DNA of 11,023 nt from CAKTOF01 sp964523945 (GTDB lineage: Bacteria; Bacillota; Clostridia; Oscillospirales; Oscillospiraceae), in assembly GCA_964523945.1 (NCBI GenBank), contig CAZGBU010000072.1, positions 1 through 11,023 on the forward strand. The letters run 5' to 3'. The stretch's first letter is position 1. Each line of letters begins with the position of its first letter. Below the pieces are notes generated by a model. It saw only the letters and a list, made by a program, of their open reading frames with translations. It did no database searches and was not told the DNA's origin. Both the position numbers and the translations under genes were made by a program. This document shows, piece after piece, positions 1 to 6,429 of the stretch.

Positions 1-1
1 G

Positions 2-38
2 ACAGTGAGAAAGGGTGTTCCCTTTCTCACTGTTTTTT
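2..38 (+). terminator. Rho-independent terminator or attenuator upstream of the ABC permease
   Basis: A perfect 14-bp inverted repeat (2-15 with 20-33) encloses a TGTT loop and runs into six Ts (33-38). This is the classic intrinsic terminator form. It sits about 70 nt before the permease start. Permeases of this class normally follow a substrate-binding protein gene, so the hairpin either ends an upstream gene or partly terminates between binding protein and permease. The upstream gene is outside the window, so the choice between these is inference. Confidence 0.85.
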
Positions 39-46
39 GGTATACT
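38..46 (+). promoter_or_regulatory. Possible extended -10 promoter for the permease operon
   Basis: TGG directly followed by TATACT (41-46) makes an extended -10 element whose TG is the last T and first G after the terminator T-run. A -35 at 17-bp spacing would be TTCCCT (18-23), a poor match lying inside the hairpin's descending arm, so recognition would depend on the TG extension. The predicted transcript would start near 53 and have a leader of about 55 nt. A short CGGGC/GCCCG hairpin (70-74 with 78-82) lies in that leader. The -10 is convincing; the promoter as a whole is tentative. Confidence 0.4.
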
Positions 47-107
47 TTATTTTGTATTGACTTTTTTGACGGGCAGCGCCCGCCAAAGCTCACAAAGGGG
101 AATCGGT

Positions 108-1049
108 ATGGGAAGCTTTCTCAACGCACTGCCCGGCGCCGTCGCCCAGGGCCTCATCTGGGGCATTATGGCCATCGGCGTCTACATCACCTACAAGCTG
201 CTCGACATCGCCGACCTGACAGTCGACGGATCATTCTGCACCGGCGGCGCCGTCTGTATCGTAATGATCGCAGCCGGACAGAACGTCTATGTGGCGCTGC
301 TGTGCGCGTTTGCCGCGGGGATGCTGGCCGGTCTGGTCACAGGGCTGTTTCACACGGTGTGCGGCATTCCGGCCATTCTGGCCGGCATTCTGACACAGCT
401 CGGGCTGTGGTCGGTCAACCTGGCCATCATGGGGATGAACGCCAATAAGGCTGTCAATGTCAACAACTACGACCTGCTCGTGTCGCTGCGCTACCTGCAG
501 GACGTCGCCAAAGGCGACCGGCCGTTTTACCAGCACCCGATCTTTGTCGTCGGCGTGTTTACCGTTGTGCTGATCGCCGTGCTGTACTGGTTCTTTGGCA
601 CGGAGGTCGGTTCTTCGCTGCGCGCGACCGGCGCAAACGGCAACATGGCGCGCGCCCAGGGCATCAACACGAGCTTTACCAAGGTGCTCGGCCTGATGCT
701 CTCCAACGGGCTGGTCGCGCTCTCGGGCGCGCTGCTGTCGCAGTACCAGTCCTACGCCGAGATTAACATGGGCCGCGGCGCGATTGTCATCGGTCTGGCC
801 GCGGTGATCATCGGCGAGGTTGTATTCGGCAAGCTGTTCCAGAACTTTGCGCTGCGGCTGCTCGCGGTTTCGTTCGGCTCGATCATCTATTATATTGTGA
901 TCCAGGCCGTCGTCAGCCTGAGCGGGCTCAACTCGAACTATCTCAAGCTGATCACCGCGCTGATCGTCGCTGTCTTCCTGACAATTCCCTACTGGAAGAG
1001 CCGCTACTTTGCAAAGCCTGTCAAACGAGGAGGCGCCGGCCATGCTTGA
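108..1049 (+). CDS. ABC transporter permease (COG4120/BPD_transp_2-like)
   Basis: This encodes a 313-residue integral membrane subunit of an ABC importer. The ATG at 108 was chosen because AAAGGGG (94-100) lies 7 nt upstream; the longer open frame starts with a GTG inside the terminator hairpin and is implausible. About eight hydrophobic segments are visible, near residues 13-29, 45-56, 62-82, 87-107, 144-163, 193-211, 223-242, 252-270 and 279-295 (one of these may be re-entrant). The loop at 165-187 (T-EVGSSLRATGANGNMARAQGI) has the T..G...RA.G.N...A...GI pattern of the ATPase-coupling region in branched-chain/sugar-type permeases. The adjacent ATPase gene overlaps its 3' end by 8 nt. Family relatives include the Streptococcus tryptophan-type permeases, but substrate specificity is not readable. 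The partner substrate-binding protein is absent and is expected upstream of the window. Confidence 0.88.
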   Translation: MGSFLNALPGAVAQGLIWGIMAIGVYITYKLLDIADLTVDGSFCTGGAVCIVMIAAGQNVYVALLCAFAAGMLAGLVTGLFHTVCGIPAILAGILTQLGLWSVNLAIMGMNANKAVNVNNYDLLVSLRYLQDVAKGDRPFYQHPIFVVGVFTVVLIAVLYWFFGTEVGSSLRATGANGNMARAQGINTSFTKVLGLMLSNGLVALSGALLSQYQSYAEINMGRGAIVIGLAAVIIGEVVFGKLFQNFALRLLAVSFGSIIYYIVIQAVVSLSGLNSNYLKLITALIVAVFLTIPYWKSRYFAKPVKRGGAGHA

Positions 1050-1836
1050 GATCCGCAACATTTCCAAGACATTCAACCCCGGCACGGTCAATGAAAAAAC
1101 TGCGCTGCGCAACCTGTCGCTCCAGCTGAACGACGGCGATTTCTGCACCGTCATCGGCAGCAACGGTGCCGGCAAATCGACAATGCTCAACGCGGTCGCC
1201 GGCGTCTGGTTTGTCGACGAGGGCAGCATCTTTATTGACGGCACCGATGTCACCCGTCTGCCCGAGCACAAGCGGGCGAAATACCTCGGCCGCGTGTTCC
1301 AGGATCCAATGACCGGCACGGCCGCCACCATGCAGATCGAGGAGAATCTCGCACTTGCGGCGCGGCGCGGCAAGCGGCGCACGCTGCGCGCCGGTATCAC
1401 CAAGGCCGAGCGCGCTGAGTTCGCTGAGCGGCTGCGCATTCTTGACCTCGGTCTGGAGGATCGGCTGACCGCCAAGGTCGGCCTGCTCTCCGGCGGGCAG
1501 CGCCAGGCGCTGACGCTGCTGATGGCGACACTGAAAAAGCCGAAGCTGCTGCTGCTCGACGAACACACTGCGGCGCTTGATCCCAAGACCGCCGCCAAGG
1601 TACTCGAGGCGACCGACCGCATCATCGAGCGCGACCATCTGACCACGCTGATGATCACGCACAACATGAAAGACGCCATCGTCCATGGCAACCGGCTGAT
1701 TATGATGAAAGACGGCCGGATTATCCTCGATATTTCCGGCGAGGATAAGCAGAAGTTGACGGTGGAGGAGCTGCTCGAGCGTTTCATCGCCACCAGGGAC
1801 GACGATGATCTCGACGATAAGATGATCCTGTCATAA
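1042..1836 (+). CDS. ABC transporter ATP-binding protein (COG1101-like)
   Basis: This 264-residue cytoplasmic ATPase powers the permease encoded just upstream. All nucleotide-binding motifs are intact: Walker A GSNGAGKST (39-47), Q-loop Gln87, signature LSGGQ (149-153), Walker B LLLLDE (169-174) and switch His207. The catalytic stretch reads DEHTAALD, where most ABC ATPases have DEP; I associate the His variant with the COG1101 branch, which is paired with COG4120 permeases. Start ATG 1042 has AGGAGG at 1028-1033 with 8-nt spacing. The 8-nt overlap with the permease implies translational coupling. The C-terminus (252-260) is an acidic Asp-rich tail. The next gene starts 23 nt after the stop, so co-transcription is likely. 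Confidence 0.92.
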   Translation: MLEIRNISKTFNPGTVNEKTALRNLSLQLNDGDFCTVIGSNGAGKSTMLNAVAGVWFVDEGSIFIDGTDVTRLPEHKRAKYLGRVFQDPMTGTAATMQIEENLALAARRGKRRTLRAGITKAERAEFAERLRILDLGLEDRLTAKVGLLSGGQRQALTLLMATLKKPKLLLLDEHTAALDPKTAAKVLEATDRIIERDHLTTLMITHNMKDAIVHGNRLIMMKDGRIILDISGEDKQKLTVEELLERFIATRDDDDLDDKMILS

Positions 1837-1859
1837 ATCAAAAGGGAGAGGGATTGGGA

Positions 1860-2756
1860 ATGAAACAAACCGGCTTCATCGGGCTTGGCATCATGGGCCG
1901 GCCCATGGCGAAAAATCTGCTGGCCGCCGGCGTGCCGCTGACGGTCTGTGACCTGAGCCGTCCGGCCGTCGACGAACTTGTTGCCCTCGGCGCGTCAGAG
2001 GGTGACTACCGCACCATCGGCGAGACATGTGACGTGATCTTTACGATGCTGCCGAACGGCGGCATCGTGCAGGACGTGCTCTTCGGCGAAAATGGCGTTG
2101 CCGCGGGGCTGACGGCGGGCAAGCTCGTATGCGACATGTCCAGCGTCACGCCGGGGCAGAGCCGCGCATGCTATGAGCGGCTTGGTGCGCTTGGTGTCGG
2201 CTTTGTCGACGCGCCTGTCTCCGGCGGCGAGCCGGGCGCAGTCGCCGGCACGCTGGCTATCATGTGCGGCGGCGAAGAGAACGACTTCGCGCAGCTTGTT
2301 CCCTATTTTGAAATTCTCGGCTCGAGCGCGGAATGGATCGGCCCAAGCGGCAGCGGCAGCGTGACCAAGCTGGCCAACCAGGTGATTGTCAATCTGAATA
2401 TCACCGCCGTGTCGGAGGCGCTCGTGCTTGCGGCCAAGGCCGGTGTCGACCCGATGAAAGTCTACCGCGCCATCCGTGGCGGCCTGGCCGGCAGCGCCGT
2501 ACTCGACGCCAAAGCGCCGATGATTTGCGCGCGCAACTTCCGCCCTGGCGGTTCGATCCGCATCAACCATAAGGACATCAAAAATGTGCTGGATACCGCG
2601 CACGCGCTCGATGTGCCGATGCCGTTCACCGCGCAGCTGTTTGAGATGCAGCAGGCGCTGAAAGTCTCCGGGCACTTTGACGACGATCACGGCGGCTATG
2701 TGCAGTATTTCGAGCAGCTCGCCGATGTGACGGTCCAATCGGAGGAGACGGAATGA
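1860..2756 (+). CDS. garR: 2-hydroxy-3-oxopropionate (tartronate semialdehyde) reductase, GarR/GlxR-like
   Basis: This 298-residue NAD(P)-dependent beta-hydroxyacid dehydrogenase would interconvert tartronate semialdehyde and D-glycerate, or oxidise a related hydroxyacid. A Rossmann GLGIMG (8-13) opens the protein. Asp31 ends the second beta strand, which suggests an NAD preference. The substrate motif DAPVSGGEPGA is at 118-127, and the catalytic lysine is Lys170 in the KLANQ box. The AIRGGLAGS-VLDAKAPM region (204-221) closely matches E. coli GarR from memory, and the length matches that family (about 295). I chose ATG 1860 over the in-frame TTG 1854; the purine stretch at 1841-1852 supplies the RBS. 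The stop overlaps the kinase start as ATGA. Within this superfamily L-threonate dehydrogenase (LtnD) is a realistic alternative because of the neighbouring DUF1537 kinase. Confidence 0.85.
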   Translation: MKQTGFIGLGIMGRPMAKNLLAAGVPLTVCDLSRPAVDELVALGASEGDYRTIGETCDVIFTMLPNGGIVQDVLFGENGVAAGLTAGKLVCDMSSVTPGQSRACYERLGALGVGFVDAPVSGGEPGAVAGTLAIMCGGEENDFAQLVPYFEILGSSAEWIGPSGSGSVTKLANQVIVNLNITAVSEALVLAAKAGVDPMKVYRAIRGGLAGSAVLDAKAPMICARNFRPGGSIRINHKDIKNVLDTAHALDVPMPFTAQLFEMQQALKVSGHFDDDHGGYVQYFEQLADVTVQSEETE

Positions 2757-4195
2757 GCGCCGTGGAACAGGCGCTGCCGGTCAGTGCCCTTGCCGCGCTG
2801 CCGCCCACGCCGGACGAGGCTGAAATCGACGCGCTGCTCGCCCGCGAGATTGCGGCAAGCCCGGTCAAGCTCGTCGTGCTTGACGACGACCCGACCGGTG
2901 TGCAGACGGTGCATGACGTTTCTGTGTTCACCGACTGGTCAGCCGAGAGCCTGCGCGAGGGCTTTGCAGAGCCGGGCCGCGTGTTTTACATCCTGACCAA
3001 TTCGCGCGGTATGACACCGGAGCAGTCGGAGGCTGCGCACCGTGAAATTGCGGCCGCTACCGAAGCCGCCGCGCGGGAGGCCGGCCGGCCGTATCTTCTG
3101 GTCTCACGCAGCGATTCGACGCTGCGCGGCCACTATCCGCTTGAGACGGCCGTGCTGCGTGCATGTCTGTCACACAGCGGCACGGAAATCGATGGAGAGA
3201 TTCTCTGCCCGTACTTTCAGGCGGGCGGGCGGTATACCCTGCATGGCGTCCACTATGTGCAGCAGGGCGATCAGCTCATCCCCGCCGCACAGACTGAGTT
3301 CGCACGGGACAAGAGCTTCGGCTACACGCATTCGGATCTGCCGGGCTACATCGAAGAGAAAACCGGTGGTACCTGGTCAGCAGCAGACGTGACGTGCATC
3401 TCGATCGACGATCTGCGCACAGCGCGGATTGACGCGATCACACAGCAGCTGCTGGCCGTCTCGGGCTTTGGCAAGGTTTGTGTCGACGCTGCGTGCGACT
3501 GCGATCTGAAAGTGTTCTGCATCGCGCTCTATCGTGCGCTGCATGCGGGCAGACGATTTCTGTTCCGGACAGCGGCCGGGTTCGTTCAGATTGCGGGCGG
3601 CATCTCCGCCATCCCGCTCCTCTCGCGCGCAGATATGATACAGCATGAAACCGGCGCCGGCGGCATCGTCGTCGTCGGCAGTCACACGCAGAAGACAACC
3701 GGGCAGCTTGACGCACTGCTCACGCTGCCCGGCACGGTGCCGGTCGCGTTCAACTCCGATCTGGTTGAGGTTTCCGATGCGGCATTCGACGCAGAGGTGC
3801 AACGCTGCGTGCAGCAGGCCGAGCAGATCATCCGCGCCGGCCAGGTGGCTGTGCTCTACACCAGCCGGACACTGCTCACCCGCCCGGACGACACCCGGGA
3901 GAGCGCGCTGCAGCGCAGCGTCAAGATCTCCGACGGCGTGCAGCGCCTGGTCGGTGAGCTGCGTGTTGCACCGGCGTTTGTCGTGGCCAAGGGCGGCATC
4001 ACCTCGAGCGACATCGGCACAAAGGCGCTGCGCGTGCGGCGGGCCACCGTCCTCGGGCAGATCCGCCCCGGGATCCCCGTCTGGCGCACCGGGCCGGAGA
4101 GCCGCTTCCCCGGCGTTCCGTTCGTGATCTTTCCCGGCAACACCGGCGGCGAGCAAGCGCTCCGCGAGGCGGTCGCCGTTCTCACCGGCACATAA
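2753..4195 (+). CDS. Four-carbon acid sugar kinase family protein (DUF1537/OtnK superfamily)
   Basis: This 480-residue kinase belongs to the family that phosphorylates C4 acid sugars such as 3-oxo-tetronate, D-threonate and D-erythronate. The N-terminal substrate domain shows DDDPTG (44-49), TNSRGM (82-87) and SRSDSTLRGH (118-127). The C-terminal nucleotide domain shows a Gly-Ser (309-310), VAKGGITSSDIG (411-422) and PGNTGGEQAL (461-470). Both halves are present and the length is normal or slightly long, with about 35 extra N-terminal residues before the first strand. The ATG overlaps the upstream reductase stop by 4 nt. No OtnC aldolase, OtnI isomerase or PdxA2 partner is in the window, so the exact substrate is open. 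The pairing with a GarR-like enzyme makes glycerate or a C4 analogue possible. A terminator follows 6 nt after the stop. Confidence 0.87.
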   Translation: MSAVEQALPVSALAALPPTPDEAEIDALLAREIAASPVKLVVLDDDPTGVQTVHDVSVFTDWSAESLREGFAEPGRVFYILTNSRGMTPEQSEAAHREIAAATEAAAREAGRPYLLVSRSDSTLRGHYPLETAVLRACLSHSGTEIDGEILCPYFQAGGRYTLHGVHYVQQGDQLIPAAQTEFARDKSFGYTHSDLPGYIEEKTGGTWSAADVTCISIDDLRTARIDAITQQLLAVSGFGKVCVDAACDCDLKVFCIALYRALHAGRRFLFRTAAGFVQIAGGISAIPLLSRADMIQHETGAGGIVVVGSHTQKTTGQLDALLTLPGTVPVAFNSDLVEVSDAAFDAEVQRCVQQAEQIIRAGQVAVLYTSRTLLTRPDDTRESALQRSVKISDGVQRLVGELRVAPAFVVAKGGITSSDIGTKALRVRRATVLGQIRPGIPVWRTGPESRFPGVPFVIFPGNTGGEQALREAVAVLTGT

Positions 4196-4200
4196 TCTCC

Positions 4201-4237
4201 AGCGCGGCATGGACAAACCCATGCCGCGCTGTTTTGT
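4201..4237 (+). terminator. Rho-independent terminator of the permease-kinase operon
   Basis: A 12-bp perfect GC-rich stem (4201-4212 with 4219-4230) with a 6-nt loop is followed by GTTTTGT. It begins 6 nt after the kinase stop and therefore defines the 3' end of the four-gene unit. Confidence 0.9.
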
Positions 4238-4251
4238 ATCCGCCGAGCCGG

Positions 4252-4280
4252 TTGACAGGGGAGGCGGCACACGATAGAAT
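4252..4280 (+). promoter_or_regulatory. Sigma-A type promoter for the Cys-cluster membrane protein operon
   Basis: TTGACA (4252-4257) is separated by exactly 17 bp from TAGAAT (4275-4280), a near-consensus housekeeping promoter. Transcription should begin near 4287, giving a leader of about 37 nt. That leader contains a 5-bp GCCGG/CCGGC hairpin (4291-4295 with 4301-4305) that ends just before the ribosome binding site (from 4308), which could modulate initiation. The promoter lies directly after a terminator, consistent with an independent unit. Confidence 0.85.
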
Positions 4281-4323
4281 AGGGGCAGTCGCCGGTCTTG
4301 CCGGCAGAAGGAGAGGGGAAAAT

Positions 4324-5343
4324 ATGAAACAGAGCGGCATCCTCCAGTTGCTGCAGTCACAGCGCTGGCTCGTCGTGGACGGCGCCGCCTATGGCGTACT
4401 CAACGAATATCCGTTTATGGTGCAGGCGCCAAGGGGCAATTCCGTCAGCATCAGCATCACGCTCAGCCAGCCGCCAGAGCGGGAGCAGTCCAAGGCACTG
4501 CGCGACGCCATGCGGAATCACGGCACCCGCTGTCGGGTGAACGGCCGCGTCGTGTCCTATCCGCTGCGGCTGGGCGATCCGTCGTCGCAGCAGGTGCCCG
4601 CCCAGCTGCACGAGAACATCCGCAATGTTACGGGGCTGCTGCGCCAGCTCAGGCTGATGCCGCCGACTGCCTGCGGCCTGTGCGGCCAGGGCGGGACAGA
4701 CGCGTTTGTGCTGCGCAACCTGCCGCCCGCGGGCTATGATGCGGTGCACGCATGCTGCGCGGATGCGATGCTCTCCGGCGCACAGCAGCAGGTGCAGCAA
4801 AATCCCGGCAGCTATCTGACCGGGATCCTCGGTGCGCTGGCCGGCGCGTTTGTCGGCGCGCTCCCCGCATTTTTTGTGCTGCACTTTCTGCATGTCATCT
4901 CGGCATGGCTGTTTATGCTGCTGCCGCTGGGCAGCTACTTTGGCTATAAGCTGCTGCGCGGCAAGATGACCGCCGCGGCCGGCATTTCCGCTGTCGTCTG
5001 CTCGCTGCTCGGGCTGGCGCTTGTCATTCTTGCTTGGGACACCGCTGTCAATATGACCGATCTGGAGCTTGGTTTTTCCGACGCCATCCGCCTGACCTGG
5101 CATTACACCTTTGTCGACTTCTCCATCGAGTATTGGGAATGGCTCAGCCCGAATATTGCTTCCATTCTCCTGTTTTACATTCTGGGCGTCGTTTTTTCTC
5201 TCGGGATTGTCAGCCGCACGAATAAAACTGCGCTCAAGTCAGTCGAGCAGATGCGCGCGACCATGCTCGTCCGCGTCAATCCGGCAGCACAGACCGCGCA
5301 GCAGCCGGACCCCGCCGGGCAGGAAGCGCCTGAACAGATCTGA
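4324..5343 (+). CDS. Uncharacterised four-helix membrane protein with a CxxC...HxCC cluster
   Basis: I do not recognise a characterised family for this 339-residue protein. Residues 1-110 are soluble and begin with a possible small alpha/beta domain. Cys117-x-x-Cys120 followed by His142-x-Cys144-Cys145 resembles a metal (zinc) or redox-active cluster just before the membrane part. Four hydrophobic segments follow at about 164-187, 190-210, 217-236 and 277-296. The stretch between helices 3 and 4 (237-276) is acidic and aromatic (many Trp, Tyr, Phe). The tail (316-339) is Gln/Pro-rich and probably disordered. Start ATG 4324 is preceded by an AGGAGAGGGG run (4309-4318). The gene has its own near-consensus promoter and is likely co-transcribed with the CmpB-like gene 115 nt downstream. 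A signalling or membrane-stress role is possible but unsupported. Confidence 0.7.
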   Translation: MKQSGILQLLQSQRWLVVDGAAYGVLNEYPFMVQAPRGNSVSISITLSQPPEREQSKALRDAMRNHGTRCRVNGRVVSYPLRLGDPSSQQVPAQLHENIRNVTGLLRQLRLMPPTACGLCGQGGTDAFVLRNLPPAGYDAVHACCADAMLSGAQQQVQQNPGSYLTGILGALAGAFVGALPAFFVLHFLHVISAWLFMLLPLGSYFGYKLLRGKMTAAAGISAVVCSLLGLALVILAWDTAVNMTDLELGFSDAIRLTWHYTFVDFSIEYWEWLSPNIASILLFYILGVVFSLGIVSRTNKTALKSVEQMRATMLVRVNPAAQTAQQPDPAGQEAPEQI

Positions 5344-5458
5344 ATGCACCCGTGCCGCAGCCGGCGCTTTTCCTGGCAGACAGCGGCAGCAATGCAGGGA
5401 TTCGGCCTGTGCTTTTTGGCCGACACAGGTTTACTGACAGAGAACTGGAGGGACGGCC
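5344..5458 (+). other. Intergenic leader with two mutually exclusive short hairpins
   Basis: No gene or clear promoter is visible between the two membrane-protein genes. TCGGCC (5402-5407) can pair with GGCCGA (5418-5423), and CCTGTG (5406-5411) can pair with CACAGG (5424-5429). The two pairings share bases 5406-5407, so they compete or could form a pseudoknot-like fold. They lie 16-45 nt before the RBS of the next gene. No T-run follows, so they are not a terminator. Confidence 0.35.
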
Positions 5459-6376
5459 ATGGATTATACGCTCTATGAGCTGGCGCTGTTGTTTTTCATC
5501 TACGCCTTTCTCGGCTGGTGCGGCGAGGTGGCGTTCGCAGCGATCAAAACCGGCAAATTTGTCAACCGCGGTTTTCTCAACGGCCCGGTCTGCCCGATTT
5601 ACGGTTTCGGCGTTGTGATCTGCATCGTTGTGCTCACGCCGATTTCGGGCAGCCTGCCGGTGTTGTTTTTCGGCTCGATGGTCCTGGCCAGTGCGCTGGA
5701 GTTCCTGACCGGCTGGGCGCTGGAGATGCTCTTCCATGCGAAATGGTGGGACTATTCCTCGCGCCGGTTCAACCTCAAGGGCTATATTTGCCTGGAGTTT
5801 TCGATCATGTGGGGGGTTGCCGCAACCTTTGTGCTGCGTCTGGTCCACCCTGCGATTCTCCGCCTTGTCCGGCTGCTGCCGCGTACGGCCGGCATTGTGA
5901 TTTTGATTGTATTGCTTGTGCTGATCGCAGTCGACCTCGGCGCGACAATCGCTGTCGTGCACAATCTGCAAAAGCGCCTGCAGCTGCTCACGCGGCTCGC
6001 CGGCGGGATCCGTGATCTGTCCGATTCGCTCGGCGATTCAATCTCCGACGCGGCGCTCAGCGTCAAGTCCCGTACCGATGAGACGCAGGAGCGCTACCGC
6101 AACCTGACAGAGATGATGCGCATCCACCGCGCAGAGGAAAAGGCGCTCGCCGAAGCGCACCGGGCCCAGGAGCAGATCCTCTGGAATGCCGCCCGCGAAC
6201 AGGGCCGCGCCGCCCGCGCCGAGCGCAGCGAGGAGCTGCGCGCAAAGCTGTCCAAGCAGATCCGGCTGCACAACCGCATTCTGCGCGCGTTCCCGTCGCT
6301 GCAGTCTGACGAGAATCAAGCGGCGCTGGACGAACTGCGTGAGGCACAGTTCGGCAAACACAAGGATGAGAAATGA
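5459..6376 (+). CDS. CmpB-family (PF06541-like) membrane protein with C-terminal coiled coil
   Basis: This 305-residue protein matches the putative 'ABC transporter CmpB' family, whose members are integral membrane proteins of unknown function. Family hallmarks are FLGWCGEV (17-24), KFVNRGFLNGPVCPIYGFG (33-51), the acidic/aromatic EFLTGW...WWDYS block (81-100) and NLKGYICLEFSIMWG (105-119). About five hydrophobic segments lie near 5-21, 45-61, 66-88, 112-130 and 144-166. Residues 170-295 form a long, highly charged heptad-like helix rich in Arg, Glu and Ala, predicted cytoplasmic coiled coil, longer than the minimal family core. Start ATG 5459 has TGGAGGG (5446-5452) upstream. No promoter is visible in the 115-nt gap, so it is probably expressed with the preceding gene. 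The transporter name of the family is historical; actual transport is unproven. Confidence 0.82.
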   Translation: MDYTLYELALLFFIYAFLGWCGEVAFAAIKTGKFVNRGFLNGPVCPIYGFGVVICIVVLTPISGSLPVLFFGSMVLASALEFLTGWALEMLFHAKWWDYSSRRFNLKGYICLEFSIMWGVAATFVLRLVHPAILRLVRLLPRTAGIVILIVLLVLIAVDLGATIAVVHNLQKRLQLLTRLAGGIRDLSDSLGDSISDAALSVKSRTDETQERYRNLTEMMRIHRAEEKALAEAHRAQEQILWNAAREQGRAARAERSEELRAKLSKQIRLHNRILRAFPSLQSDENQAALDELREAQFGKHKDEK

Positions 6377-6379
6377 CAA

Positions 6380-6413
6380 ACCGGCCGGCAGCCTGTGGCT
6401 GCCGGCCGGTTTT
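6380..6413 (+). terminator. Strong GC-rich terminator between convergent genes
   Basis: A 14-bp perfect stem (6380-6393 with 6397-6410) with a 3-nt loop is followed by TTTT. It starts 4 nt after the CmpB-like stop and lies 17 nt from the stop of the convergent ABC gene. The minus strand reads only a short T-run (GGTTTG) after the stem, so termination in that direction is plausible but weaker. Confidence 0.88.
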
Positions 6414-6429
6414 CTGAATGCTTATCTTC

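Noticed and set aside
57..62. TTGACT as a -35 box for the permease
   Set aside because: No -10 like hexamer lies 16-18 bp downstream; that stretch is a GC-rich hairpin.
231..1868. Long minus-strand open frame (545 codons) opposite the permease and ATPase genes
   Set aside because: Its product is Ser/Arg-rich and low in complexity, with no recognisable motif. It lies opposite two genes with intact family motifs, and long antisense frames are expected in GC-rich coding DNA.
3377..4360. Minus-strand open frame (327 codons) opposite the kinase
   Set aside because: It crosses the kinase terminator and the promoter of the next operon, has no sensible RBS or family signature, and is a composition artefact.
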